A stretch of DNA of 64,000 nt, taken from Streptacidiphilus sp. ASG 303 (GTDB taxonomy: Bacteria; Actinomycetota; Actinomycetes; Streptomycetales; Streptomycetaceae). The stretch is taken from assembly GCF_020991365.1 (NCBI RefSeq), contig NZ_JAJLRA010000009.1, positions 1 to 64,000 of the forward strand, in the 5' to 3' direction. Shown piece after piece: positions 42,875-51,876 of this stretch. The notes below the pieces were generated by a model. That model saw only the letters and a list, made by a program, of their open reading frames with translations, was not told where the DNA came from and searched no databases. The first letter of the stretch is position 1; every line of letters begins with the position of its first letter. Position numbers and translations under genes: made by a program.

Positions 42875-43512
42875 AGCTCTCGGCGCGCTTCCAGGACCGC
42901 CACCGGGGCGGCCCTCGGACCGGGTGCAGGCAGACCACGGCGGCCATGACCGCCCGCCGCCCCCAGGGCCAAGGCCCTGCGCCCGACTCGGGCGGCGCAG
43001 CGCCGCGCGCCGGTGAGGCCCCCCACCGTGCCGACGGCGACCGCGCCGAGCACGGCGCCCGCCCCGTCCTCGACGACCCGGCCCGACCACGGCCGGTCCT
43101 CAAGGACGAGGCCCAGCGACGCCCCCTGCGCCGTCCGGACCGACAGCCCCCCGGACCGCCGGACCGCGTGCCCCGGCCTCGCCTCCCCCCGCAGCGGCCC
43201 CCACCGTCCGTGAAGCGCAACCACGGCCGCCCGACCCCGCACCGCCCGGGAACCGCCTCCGCGCGCAGCAACGGGACACCGCACGCACCCCGCACCGGGA
43301 ACACACGCCCCGCCCCCGCCCGCAGCCGCCCGGACAGCGCGCCCGGCGGCACCTCCTCCCCCACGGCGCCCCACACCGTGCCGCCGGCCGCGGACCCGAG
43401 GACCACCCGCGAACAGCAGACCCGGAAGGCCGACCACTTGGGCTGGGAAAGAAGGACACAGGGGGCGGCGAACAGCTCGGCAATCGCCCCGTGCTCCGCT
43501 CCGGAATGCGTC
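42875..43512 (-). pseudogene. possible LURP-one/scramblase-like gene, frameshifted
   Basis: From ATG 43512, preceded by GGAG six bases upstream, the frame gives MTHSGAEHGAIAELFAAPCV, LLSQPKWSAFRVCCSRVVLG and GTVWGAVGEEV. Near 43170 coding character moves to another frame: GHAVRRSGGLSVRTAQGASL, GLVLEDRPWSGRVVEDGAGA, VLGAVAVG. The alternation of short strands with G-x-x-L-G turns recalls LURP-one-related or phospholipid-scramblase-like beta-barrel proteins. This identification is weak, and the region might simply be GC-rich noise. Confidence 0.22.
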
Positions 43513-43811
43513 ATAGCCGCTCCATCCGTGTCGTGAGCCATCCGACGCACGGCGCCGCTCAAGGGTTGCATCCCACAAGAAGCGGCCCGCCTGTCGTCGC
43601 GCCCGGGCCCTGCCCGAGGCTGCCGGCCCGCCGTCCCGGATGCGGCGGCCGGACAGGCGGCGCGGCGGGCCGGCCGCGGCGACCGGCCGGCGCCGGGGAT
43701 CCGGCAGTGCAGGTCCTCCGGCCGGACGACGGCCGACGGCCCACCGCCCCCCGACGCAGCCACGCCCCGACACGCAGGCGCCGCCGGCGGTGCGGCCAGG
43801 GGGGAGATGGG

Positions 43812-44381
43812 TCACGGGGTCATCGAGAAGCAGCGGCAGACGTGGACGCGGTCGAACTCGCCGCGCAGCTGCCCTTCGCGGTCGAGTGGTGCGTGCAGGA
43901 AGGCGGTGACGGGCCGCAGCCCGGGGCGGCGGCTGCCGACGGCCCGGTCCGGCTCTGCCGGGTCGGCGTAGTAGTTCGCGTAGACGTGCAGGTAGTGGCC
44001 GCTCTCGGCGAAACCCATGGCGCGGTACCAGCCCACGGTGTCCGGATCCTCACGCGTCCAGGCGTCCAGCGTGGTGGCGCCCCGGGCCCGCGCGCGGGCC
44101 CGCGCCTCGGCAAGAAGGGCCCGGCCGAGCCCTCGGCGCTGGTGGTCGGGGTGGACGGCCACGGTGTCGATGGTGGCGAGGCCGCCCTCCACGGTGACGT
44201 CCATGACCGCGGCGATGCCGCCGCCGGGCCGGGCGGCGACCAGTTCGAAGCCCGGCCGGGGAATCGGCGGCTTGGCGCGGCGCACGTCGTCGTAGTAGGC
44301 CGTGGCCAGGAAGGAGAGGACCCGGCAACGGAGCCAGGAGGACTCGTCGGCCGGCGTGTAGTCACGGATGGCGTAGCTCAC
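43812..44381 (-). CDS. GNAT-family N-acetyltransferase
   Basis: The 189-residue protein contains IRDYTPADESSWLRCRVLSF, MDVTVEGGLATIDTVAVHPD, the acetyl-CoA pyrophosphate loop HQRRGLGRALLAEA, and LDAWTREDPDTVGWYRAMGF. GTG 44381 has GAGGG eight bases upstream and begins the typical N-terminal strand; the frame upstream is not supported. It acetylates an unknown amine in the cytoplasm. Confidence 0.85.
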   Translation of the reverse strand: MSYAIRDYTPADESSWLRCRVLSFLATAYYDDVRRAKPPIPRPGFELVAARPGGGIAAVMDVTVEGGLATIDTVAVHPDHQRRGLGRALLAEARARARARGATTLDAWTREDPDTVGWYRAMGFAESGHYLHVYANYYADPAEPDRAVGSRRPGLRPVTAFLHAPLDREGQLRGEFDRVHVCRCFSMTP

Positions 44382-44986
44382 GATGATGACCCTCGAAGGT
44401 TGCGGTGGTGTGCGGGCGAACGCGGTCACAACGCCGAGAGATCACACCCGCAGATCCTGGACCGGACAGCGCACCGGGGCAAACCCTTTTCCGGCGCGGA
44501 GCCCGGCACCGACCCGCCGCAGCACTCCCGCCCGACCAGCGCGGCGGGACCCGGGACGGCGGGCCGCCCGGCACGCAGGCAGGGAGGTGCGTGCCGGGCC
44601 GCCGGGCCCGGCCGGCAGCAGCAGCCGCCCCGGGACCGACGCCGACGAGGCCGGGCGGACCGAGGCGGAGACGGACGGCACCGCGATCCACCCAGCCCCC
44701 GCAAGGCGGCGGCCTCCTCACCCCCGTCCCGCCGCGTCCGGTGCCGCGGACGGGCCGGCTTGCGGCCCACCCGCGGCCGCCGCGCAGCCTGCGGCGGCTC
44801 GGCCTTCCGGGGAACGGTCTCACCGCCTGCATCCGCACGGCGTCCCGGCGCCGGCGCGCCTCCGGCGCTGATCCACCCCCGCCCGCACGCCTCGTGCACC
44901 GCGGACCACAGCCGACGCCCCATCAGCACGGGCCGCCTCCGCGGACGCCTCCCTGACGGGCCGAAGCCGGCACCGCCGTGACGTGG
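44382..44986. other. intergenic, no gene recognised
   Basis: Non-coding GC-rich DNA between the GNAT promoter and the 3' end of the DinB-like gene. Many overlapping pseudo-frames, none with motifs. Confidence 0.5.
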
Positions 44987-45502
44987 TCACCGCGCGGCCC
45001 GGGCCGGGGCCCGGTCGGGGAGGAGGGCGAGGAGCTGCCTCGTGTGGCCGGGCAGCTCCGCCTGCGCCAGCCCGGTGACGATGTCGCGCAGCGGCATGGG
45101 CTGGTCGACCAGGAGGGTGGCGTGGGACAGGAGCCGGGTGGGCACCAGGGTGCCGAGTTCGGGGTCGCTGAGCGCCGCACCGCGGACGAGCGCGCACAGG
45201 GCGGCCGCCTGGCTGCTGATGCGGTCCCGGAGCCCGGCATTGCCGCCGGCGTGGGCGACGGCCTGCTCGATGGTCCAGGCGTCGAGGGCGATCCGGTTGT
45301 CGTACGTCGTGTTGGCCCCCGCTGTGATCCCTGCGACGGCGGCGATGGTGGCGGCGCCGACGAGGGAGACGTGCGCGAGGATCCGGTCGGCGTCCCATTC
45401 GCCGTCCGGCGGGGCGGGGCCGGGGTCGCCGGCGTCGGCCACGGTGGCGGCGGCGTCGAGCAGCGCCCGGTAGGCGTCCTGGAGCGGGGCGGTGTCCAGC
45501 AT
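44987..45502 (-). CDS. DinB/mycothiol-dependent maleylpyruvate isomerase-like protein
   Basis: A protein of 171 residues: LQDAYRALLDAAATVADAGD, GEWDADRILAHVSLVGAATI, NRIALDAWTIEQAVAHAGGN, RLLSHATLLVDQP. The W..D.ILAH phrase and later histidine fit the four-helix DinB/MDMPI metal-binding fold. Such proteins are often thiol-dependent S-transferases or of unknown function. ATG 45502 has GAGAGG eight bases upstream. It is in the same direction as, and 58 bp downstream of, the ArsR-SRPBCC gene, so probably co-transcribed. Confidence 0.7.
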   Translation of the reverse strand: MLDTAPLQDAYRALLDAAATVADAGDPGPAPPDGEWDADRILAHVSLVGAATIAAVAGITAGANTTYDNRIALDAWTIEQAVAHAGGNAGLRDRISSQAAALCALVRGAALSDPELGTLVPTRLLSHATLLVDQPMPLRDIVTGLAQAELPGHTRQLLALLPDRAPARAAR

Positions 45503-45560
45503 GCGGTGCACCTCTCTGTGCAGGCGTGCGCGGAACGGAGCAGAGGCGGCGGGGCGCGGC

Positions 45561-46382
45561 TCAGGTGTGGGCGCGGGACATCTCCCAGGGCGCCTGGGGC
45601 AGGACCTCACCGGTCTCCAGCATCGACTTGAGGTTCGCCAGTACGGCCGGCCAGCCGGCCGAGATGCCGCCCAGCATCTCCTGGTTGGGGAGGTTCTCGT
45701 GGGTCACGGTGAGGCGGACGATGTCCTGATGCGGTTCGACGAGGAAGGTGACGACCGACGGCTCCCTCCGCGGTTCGGCGTCGGGGGAGTCCTCGAAGGT
45801 GACGACCAGCCGGGTCGGGGGCTCGGCCTCCAGGACGCGGCCCACGACGTCGACCCTGCCCGAGCCGTCGGCCCGCCGGTGCTCCCAGGCCGAGCCGGGC
45901 TGCCAGTCGGAGACGTTGAGGTGTCCCCAGTAGCGCGCCGTCAGGTCGGCGTCGGTCAGGGCCTGCCACACCTGCTCGGCACCCGCGCGGATGTAGGTGA
46001 CGTAGACGTAGTCCGGCACCGGCGCGGGCGCGGGTGCGGGTGTGCTGGTCATGGCGTACTCCTCTGTCTGGTTCCTGATGGCGCTGATCGCCTGCAGGCG
46101 GGGCCTGTCGAAGCCGGAGATCCAGCGTTCCTCGATCTCGTGGATCGGGGCCGGGTTGAGGTAGTGCAGCCGCTCCCGGCCGCGCCGCACGACGGTGACG
46201 AGGTTGGCCTGCACGAGGACGTCGAGGTGCTGCGTCGCGGACTGGCGCGCCATGTCGAGGCGTTGGCACAGTTCGCGCAGCGTCTGCCCGTTGTGCTCGC
46301 GCAGCCGGTCGAGCAGGAGTCGCCGGGTGGGATCCGCCAGCGCCTTGAACACCGGGTCCATCGCTGTTGCTTCGAGGCTCAC
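45561..46382 (-). CDS. ArsR-type regulator fused to an SRPBCC (AHSA1-like) domain
   Basis: The protein has about 273 residues. The N-terminal ArsR winged helix is MDPVFKALADPTRRLLLDRL and LCQRLDMARQSATQHLDVLV with VRRGRERLHYLNP. A Pro/Ala linker leads to a SRPBCC/AHSA1 domain (YVYVTYIRAGAEQVWQALTD, RYWGHLNVSDWQPGSAWEHR, TVTHENLPNQEMLGGISAGW). In many actinobacteria these are two adjacent genes; here one uninterrupted frame joins them. The start is GTG 46382, because a strong promoter ends seven bases upstream (leaderless). The ArsR part probably autoregulates, with the SRPBCC pocket sensing a hydrophobic ligand (inference). Confidence 0.8.
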   Translation of the reverse strand: MSLEATAMDPVFKALADPTRRLLLDRLREHNGQTLRELCQRLDMARQSATQHLDVLVQANLVTVVRRGRERLHYLNPAPIHEIEERWISGFDRPRLQAISAIRNQTEEYAMTSTPAPAPAPVPDYVYVTYIRAGAEQVWQALTDADLTARYWGHLNVSDWQPGSAWEHRRADGSGRVDVVGRVLEAEPPTRLVVTFEDSPDAEPRREPSVVTFLVEPHQDIVRLTVTHENLPNQEMLGGISAGWPAVLANLKSMLETGEVLPQAPWEMSRAHT

Positions 46383-46389
46383 GCCCGCC

Positions 46390-46420
46390 ATTATGCAGGC
46401 ATTCACCTGCCTATCGTCAA
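46390..46420 (-). promoter_or_regulatory. promoter with embedded ArsR-type operator
   Basis: Minus-strand -35 TTGACG (46420-46415) and -10 CATAAT (46395-46390) are 19 bp apart. An inverted repeat AGGCA-N6-TGCCT (46397-46412) fills the spacer, so a bound repressor would cover the promoter. The -10 is 7 nt from the GTG start. Confidence 0.7.
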
Positions 46421-46723
46421 GGGTGACGGCCGGCCTCGGGCGCCGAGCACAGCGACGGGCGCCCACGTCCGGGGCGGGGCGGGACGCCGGGGCCTCCCCG
46501 CCCCCGGGAGGACGCAGGGTCGCCGGACCCGCCCCCGCAGACGACGCGCGACCGCCGCGGCCGTGGTCGTGGCCGCCGCGGCCCTCCCGGGCGCCCTCGG
46601 ACGCGGCACCGGCCGCCCGAACCCGGCAGGCCCGAGGACCGGGGCGCACCCCCACGGCGGCCGCCGCGTCCCCGGGCGGCGCGACCGCCCGCCCGGGGAC
46701 GCGGCCCTGCACACCGCACGGCG
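46421..46723. other. intergenic, no gene recognised
   Basis: GC-rich spacer between the ArsR-SRPBCC promoter and the 3' end of the S53 peptidase gene. Confidence 0.5.
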
Positions 46724-49700
46724 CTACCGGACGCGGCGCCCCGCCACGCGCAGGCGGACCGGGACGGCCGGCACCCAGTAGGGGGTGTCGCTGCACAGGA
46801 CCAGGGAGGCCGACCAGTCACCGGGCCCGCCGGCCGCCCGCGCGCTCAGCCTCACCGTGAACGAGGCGCTCCGCCCCGGCCGCAGCGTGAGCCGGCGCGG
46901 ACTCTCCGACAGCCAGCGCACGTCCGACTCGGTCCCGTCGTACCCCGGGAGCAGGTCCGCCGAGGCCACCGGGACGGGGAAGCGGCTCTGGGCGCTGCCG
47001 CCCACCCGGTACAGGCCGGGGGCGCCCCCGCCGCGGTAGACCGCGGTGGGCGCGTCCGGCAGCGCGCTCCAGGCGTCCGTGCCCGGGTCGTAGGCGTACC
47101 CCTGCGCGGTGAGGACCCGGTTCGCCCCGACCCGCTTGAAGCCCCCGGACACCAGGAGCTGCCCGTCCGCGGCCGCGTAGGCGCCGGCGGCCAGACCCAC
47201 CGGCATGTCCGCGATGGGCCGCCAGCTGTCGGACCCCGGGTCGAGGACGTACCCGGCACCGGTCTCGACGTAGTCGTGGATGCCGCCGGCGCAGTACAGC
47301 CGGCCGCTGACCGCGCCGCACGAGGCCCAGCTGACCGACTGCGGATAGTCCGCGGCCCTGGACCACCTGCGCGAACCCGGGTCGAAGACGTACACCGTCC
47401 TCGAGCACTGGGCGTTGGTGCATCCGCCGACCACGTAGAGCCGCCCGTCGAGCACCGCGCCCGCCGCCCCGAAGCGCCCCTCGGGGATGTCGGGGCCCCG
47501 GGTCCAGGTGCCGCCGGCGACGTCGTACACCTGCATGGTGCGGCTCACGACCTCCCCGGCGGCCCAGCCGCCCACCGTGTAGAGACGGCCGCCGATGAGG
47601 CCGTGCGCGGCGGCCTGCCGGGGCTCGGGGGCGTCGGCACCCCGTGTCCAGGCCCCCGCCGACGGGTCGTAGACGTAGAGACCCGCGGTGGGAGTGCGGC
47701 CGTCCGACGACCCGAGAGCGGAGTAGACCCTGCCCCGGTAGCTCTCCACCGCGTTGTCCATCACCGGGACGGGCAGGTCGGGCAACCCCCGCCAGGCGGC
47801 GTCCGGAGCCGCGGCGCCGGGCCCGGCCCCGGTGCGCTCGCCGATCCGCAGCGTCGCGGGAGCGGTGCCGCTGTTGCGCACCGTGACCCTGCGCACCACC
47901 ACGCCGTGCGCGCTGGTGGCCGCCTCGATGCGGGCGGCCCCGACCGACAGTCGGCCCGCTGCGAGGACGAAGGAGGCCGCGGCGGCCCGGTCGTCGGCCA
48001 CGGCCACCGTGCGGGAGGCCGGACGGTAGGCGGGCGCGGACGCCGTGAAGGTACGGCGGCCGCCGCCGGGGACGAACAGCCGGTACAGGCCGTCGCCGAC
48101 CCGCGGATCACCGGCGGTCGCCGCCGTCACCGCCGAGGGCCCGTCCGGGGAACCGGTGCGCACGACCGCGCCGACCAGTCCCCGTCCGGTGTTCGCGTCG
48201 GTGACGGTGCCCGTGAGCACCCCGCCGCGGACGGGCGTGAGGACCCGCTCGGCGACCGTCACGTCGTCGACGGCCCACAGCATGCCCGGCCCGGTGTAGT
48301 GGAAGCGCACCCGCACCGCGCTCTTCCCGGCGTAGGCCGTCAGCGGGATCTCCACCCGGCCGCCCGTCCACAGCTGGTCCTGGTGCCACACCGCGGTCCA
48401 GGTCCTGCCGCCGTCGGCGGTGACCTCCACGTCGCCGGACTGGTCGGCGGCCCCCTCGTAGTCGGTGCTGAACGCCAGCTCGGGGTCGCCCGCGCGGCGG
48501 AAGTCGTACACCGGGCTCACCAGCAGGGTGTCCAGGGGCGTGTCCCAGCCGGCGTGGTCGTTGTCGGCGACGGCGAACCCGCCGGAGCCCCCGGTGGTGT
48601 TGCCCCGGCCGCCCGGGTCGTCGAAGGCCCAGCCGTGCCCGGTGCCCGCGGCGTCGACCACCTCCCAGCCCCGCGGGGCCCCGGCGGGCGAGTCGAAGGA
48701 CTGGGTGTCCAGGGTGTCCACCCTCAGGGTGTACGCCGGGTTCCCGTCCGCCCAGGTGTCGGCGGGCAGCGCCAGCCCGAGGGTCCGGTCCGCGTCCCGC
48801 ACCGCCACCTGCCGGACGAGGGAGCGGTAGTGGATGTCGTCGCTGACGACCCGCAGGGTGTAGGTGTGGTCCTCGGGCAGGTCCAGGCGGTACGCCCCGG
48901 TCAGGGCGTCGGACCACACGGGGGCGCCCGGCACCCCGTCCACGGTGATCCTCGCGTGGAGCGGCCAGCCGTGGCCCGACCCGTCGGTGACGGTGCCCGA
49001 GACACGGTGGGTGGCGAGCCTGCGCAGCGCGAAGTCCCGGGTCGTGGCGCCGCCGTCGGCGACGGGGACGTCCGGCGCCCCGCCCGGCGCGTAGCCGTAG
49101 GCGGTCACCCGGACCCCGGGGCTGCCGGCCGGCAGCGGCAGGGTGTAGCGGCCCCGGCCGTCGGTGGTGGCGGTGTGGATGCCCGCTGTCACCAGGGCCG
49201 CGGCGACCGGCGCGCCGGTGGCGCCGTCGGTGACCGTTCCGGAGAGCGTGCCGTGCGGTCCCATCCGGAAGGCCGCCGTCCCGTCCGGGGTGCCCAGGCC
49301 CGTGGGGCCGTCGTAGCCGGCGCCCGCGGTGCACAGGTACGCCGGCGCGCACCTCCCGTTCGACCCCGTCGTCACGTCGTGGAGTCCGGAGCCGCCGGCG
49401 GCGTACGGGTAGACGGCGGGGTAGGTCCCGGCGACCGGGGTTCCCGCGTCCGCGTACACACCCGCGATGATCGGCGCCGAGGCGCTGGTGCCGCCGGCGA
49501 CGCCCCAGCCGCCGGACGCGCCGTAGGTGTCGTAGACGGCGACACCCGTGGCCGGGTCGGCCACCGCGGAGACGTCGGCGACGGTGCGTCCGGGGCAGCC
49601 GGTGTCCCGCTGGAAGGCCGGCTTGGGCTCGTACCGGGAGCAGCCGGAACCGGTGCCGCCGCCGTCGTGGCTCCACACCGACTCGGACCAGCCGCGCGAG

Positions 49701-50542
49701 GCGGACGGGTCCCTGGCGAGCGTGGTGCCGCCGACCGCCGTGACGTGCGGGGAGGCCGCGGGGTAGGCGACGCCGTAGCGGTTGTCGCCGGAGGAGGCGA
49801 CCACCGCGACACCGGGGTGGTCGTAGTGCGCGTCCGCCGCGGACTCCGCGGGGTCCTCGGGGTAGTAGAGGTAGTTGGAGCCGTAGGAGTTGGAGACGTA
49901 CCGGGCGCCGAGGGCCACCGCCCGGTCCACGGCGCTCCCCAGCGCGTCGATGCCGGCCGTGTCGGCCTCGACCAGCAGGATCCGCGCACGGGGGGCCGCG
50001 GCGGAGACCATGTCCAGGTCGAGCGAGATCTCGCCGGCCCAGCCCGGGTCCGGGGCGGGGTAGCCGGTTCCGCCGCGCTGGTCGACCTTGGTGAAGCAGC
50101 CGTTCGCGGTGGTGCAGGCGGGCAGCCCGTACTGCGCGCGGTAGACGGCCAGGTCGGCCTCGGCGTTCGGGTTGTCGAAGGCGTCGACGATCGCGATGGT
50201 CGCACCCGCCCCTCCGTCGGCGGGCAGGCCGTAGGCGCTGCGCAGGTCGGCCGGGCCGAATCCCTGGGGGGCGTCCTGGGCGGACCGAAGGCCCTTGCGC
50301 GGGGTGAGGCCGGTACGGCGCAGGCCGAAGCAGGTGAACTCGTGCGGCCTGGGCGGACCGCACAGCCGCTCGACACCACCGGACGGCCCACCGGCGGCCA
50401 CCGGCGGCTCCGCGCTCCCCCCGGTGCCGACCGGGTCGGGGGCCGGGGCGCCGAACGCGGTCAGGACAGCGGTGCTCAGCAGCGCCGCACAGGCGGCCGG
50501 CCAGCCCCGCCGACGCGACACGGATCTCCGAAATATCGACAA
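46724..50542 (-). CDS. secreted multidomain S53 (sedolisin-type) peptidase with Kelch repeats
   Basis: The protein has about 1272 residues. The signal peptide is RRGWPAACAALLSTAVLTAFGA. The S53 domain has the Glu/Asp pair in WAGEISLDLDMV (about 171/175) and the Ser in GGTSASAPIIAGV (about 351), the serine-carboxyl triad. Three carboxypeptidase-regulatory-like/CNA-B-type segments follow (GTLSGTVTDGATGAPVAAAL, RVSGTVTDGSGHGWPLHARI, GVLTGTVTDANTGRGLVGAV), with a MAM-like jelly-roll region. A C-terminal Kelch propeller has repeats such as GGRLYTVGGWAAGEVVSRTM and DGRLYVVGGCTNAQCSRTVY. TTG 50542 is preferred for its AGGAG with a 7-nt spacer; GTG 50521 is an alternative. Likely an extracellular acid-active peptidase with substrate-binding propeller. 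Confidence 0.88.
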   Translation of the reverse strand: MSIFRRSVSRRRGWPAACAALLSTAVLTAFGAPAPDPVGTGGSAEPPVAAGGPSGGVERLCGPPRPHEFTCFGLRRTGLTPRKGLRSAQDAPQGFGPADLRSAYGLPADGGAGATIAIVDAFDNPNAEADLAVYRAQYGLPACTTANGCFTKVDQRGGTGYPAPDPGWAGEISLDLDMVSAAAPRARILLVEADTAGIDALGSAVDRAVALGARYVSNSYGSNYLYYPEDPAESAADAHYDHPGVAVVASSGDNRYGVAYPAASPHVTAVGGTTLARDPSASRGWSESVWSHDGGGTGSGCSRYEPKPAFQRDTGCPGRTVADVSAVADPATGVAVYDTYGASGGWGVAGGTSASAPIIAGVYADAGTPVAGTYPAVYPYAAGGSGLHDVTTGSNGRCAPAYLCTAGAGYDGPTGLGTPDGTAAFRMGPHGTLSGTVTDGATGAPVAAALVTAGIHTATTDGRGRYTLPLPAGSPGVRVTAYGYAPGGAPDVPVADGGATTRDFALRRLATHRVSGTVTDGSGHGWPLHARITVDGVPGAPVWSDALTGAYRLDLPEDHTYTLRVVSDDIHYRSLVRQVAVRDADRTLGLALPADTWADGNPAYTLRVDTLDTQSFDSPAGAPRGWEVVDAAGTGHGWAFDDPGGRGNTTGGSGGFAVADNDHAGWDTPLDTLLVSPVYDFRRAGDPELAFSTDYEGAADQSGDVEVTADGGRTWTAVWHQDQLWTGGRVEIPLTAYAGKSAVRVRFHYTGPGMLWAVDDVTVAERVLTPVRGGVLTGTVTDANTGRGLVGAVVRTGSPDGPSAVTAATAGDPRVGDGLYRLFVPGGGRRTFTASAPAYRPASRTVAVADDRAAAASFVLAAGRLSVGAARIEAATSAHGVVVRRVTVRNSGTAPATLRIGERTGAGPGAAAPDAAWRGLPDLPVPVMDNAVESYRGRVYSALGSSDGRTPTAGLYVYDPSAGAWTRGADAPEPRQAAAHGLIGGRLYTVGGWAAGEVVSRTMQVYDVAGGTWTRGPDIPEGRFGAAGAVLDGRLYVVGGCTNAQCSRTVYVFDPGSRRWSRAADYPQSVSWASCGAVSGRLYCAGGIHDYVETGAGYVLDPGSDSWRPIADMPVGLAAGAYAAADGQLLVSGGFKRVGANRVLTAQGYAYDPGTDAWSALPDAPTAVYRGGGAPGLYRVGGSAQSRFPVPVASADLLPGYDGTESDVRWLSESPRRLTLRPGRSASFTVRLSARAAGGPGDWSASLVLCSDTPYWVPAVPVRLRVAGRRVR

Positions 50543-51164
50543 ATCACCACTCCTGTCGGCAACGTGACGGCGGCCGCACACGGCGGCCCCGCACCAGGGA
50601 GTTGCAGACCCGACCGGAAAAGTTCACGCGCGGCCCGCCGCGGCCACCCCCGCCGAACCGGAATCCCGGAACCCCCGGCGCACGACACCCGGGACCCCCA
50701 CCCTGCCTGTGGCCCACCGGGCCACCCGCCGGCCCGGAACACGCCCAGCCCACCGGACCGCCCACCGGCCCGGAACACCCCAGGCCCCAGCAGCGCGGCA
50801 GCGGCCTCCCGGCCCCTCTGCCCGCCCTCGACACGCTCCACGGCCTGAGGCCGGACCCGCTCCCGCACGCCCCTCCCGGCGTCGGCCGACCCGCCGACCC
50901 ACGCCTGTCCCACCGCACCAGGACCAGGACCACCGAGGACGCCCCTCGGCCGCCAGGTGAACAGCCCCGACCCCACGCGATCACGTCCAGTCCCGCGCGG
51001 GCGCGCGGAACCGGACGGCCGTGCCCGGGATCACCGGCCGAGTCGCTCCGTATCTGCGCCCGCGAGGTGAGAGTTCCACCGACCACGCGGTGAGAGTTTT
51101 TGCCGCGACGGACGAAAGGGAATTTCGTGGCGCGCACGGCCCGTCCCGGCGTGCTACCGTCGAT
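50543..51164. other. intergenic, divergent promoter region
   Basis: Between the S53 peptidase and cold-shock genes, which are divergent. Contains Pro-rich repeats (GGCCCGGAACAC repeated near 50735 and 50770) and a GGTGAGAGTT direct repeat (51067, 51090). No gene recognised. Confidence 0.5.
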
Positions 51165-51328
51165 CTCGGTTGCAGTTGTGGTTCCCAAAACTTCAAGTGC
51201 CCCCTCCCGGCTCCTGCCGGCGGGAGCGCTCCTGTATTTCCGGTCGTTTTCCGGGCGGGGTAATCATCGCGGCGACACGGTGTCCTCACAGTGTGGATTC
51301 CGATGTATTTCCCCAAAGGAGAAATGAC
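51165..51328 (+). promoter_or_regulatory. candidate structured 5' leader of the cold-shock gene
   Basis: A possible -10 (TACCGT, near 51161) precedes roughly 150 bases of unusually AT-containing, non-coding sequence before a strong ribosome binding site. It includes a hairpin CTCCCG/CGGGAG (51204-51226). Long structured leaders that regulate translation by temperature are typical of cspA genes. Confidence 0.4.
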
Positions 51329-51532
51329 ATGGCCACTGGTACCGTGAAGTGGTTCAACGCGGAAAAGGGCTTCGGCTTCATCGAGCAGGACGGCGGCGGC
51401 GCCGACGTCTTCGCCCACTACTCGAACATCGCCGCCCAGGGCTTCCGTGAGCTTCAGGAGGGCCAGAAGGTGAACTTCGACATCGCGCAGGGCCAGAAGG
51501 GCCCGACGGCCGAGAACATCGTTCCGGCCTGA
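51329..51532 (+). CDS. cold-shock protein, CspA family
   Basis: A 67-residue OB-fold RNA/ssDNA chaperone. RNP1 is KGFGFIEQ and RNP2 is [25 protein letters not shown] is the canonical start. ATG 51329 has an AAAGGAG ribosome binding site. A terminator follows at 51553, then a DEAD-box helicase gene. CspA and DEAD-box helicases together melt RNA structure in the cold. Upstream in-frame codons are leader. Confidence 0.95.
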   Translation: MATGTVKWFNAEKGFGFIEQDGGGADVFAHYSNIAAQGFRELQEGQKVNFDIAQGQKGPTAENIVPA

Positions 51533-51552
51533 CGCCCGCGCACCATCTGCAG

Positions 51553-51586
51553 CTGGGGCCCGCATCCTCCGGGGTGCGGGCCCCAG
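51553..51586 (+). terminator. terminator after the cold-shock gene
   Basis: Perfect 12-bp stem (CTGGGGCCCGCA 51553-51564 with 51575-51586) and a 10-nt loop. Confidence 0.75.
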
Positions 51587-51876
51587 CCGCACGCGCCTCC
51601 CGCAGCGGCCTCTCCCGCGGGACGATCCGGAGGAATCCGCGGCCCCACCGCGCGCGGCGCCCCTTCGGGAATGCAGGCGCACCCTGAGGGGCTGCGCCGC
51701 AGCCGGCGCCCGGATCCCGAATCCCCCGTCGCGTCACCCGTGCCGGCACCTGCGCCCCCGGAGGTCCCCGCCGGCCGGATCCGCATTCTTTTGCCACCGG
51801 TCCATACTTGTCGTTCTCCATGCCGTTCATCGCAGCGGGAATTCCTTGATATGTGCCGCATCGAGGAAGGCTCCGC

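Noticed and set aside
47276-50848. 1190-residue frame antisense to the S53 peptidase
   Set aside because: Val/Gly/Arg-rich shadow; the sense gene has clear S53 and Kelch motifs.
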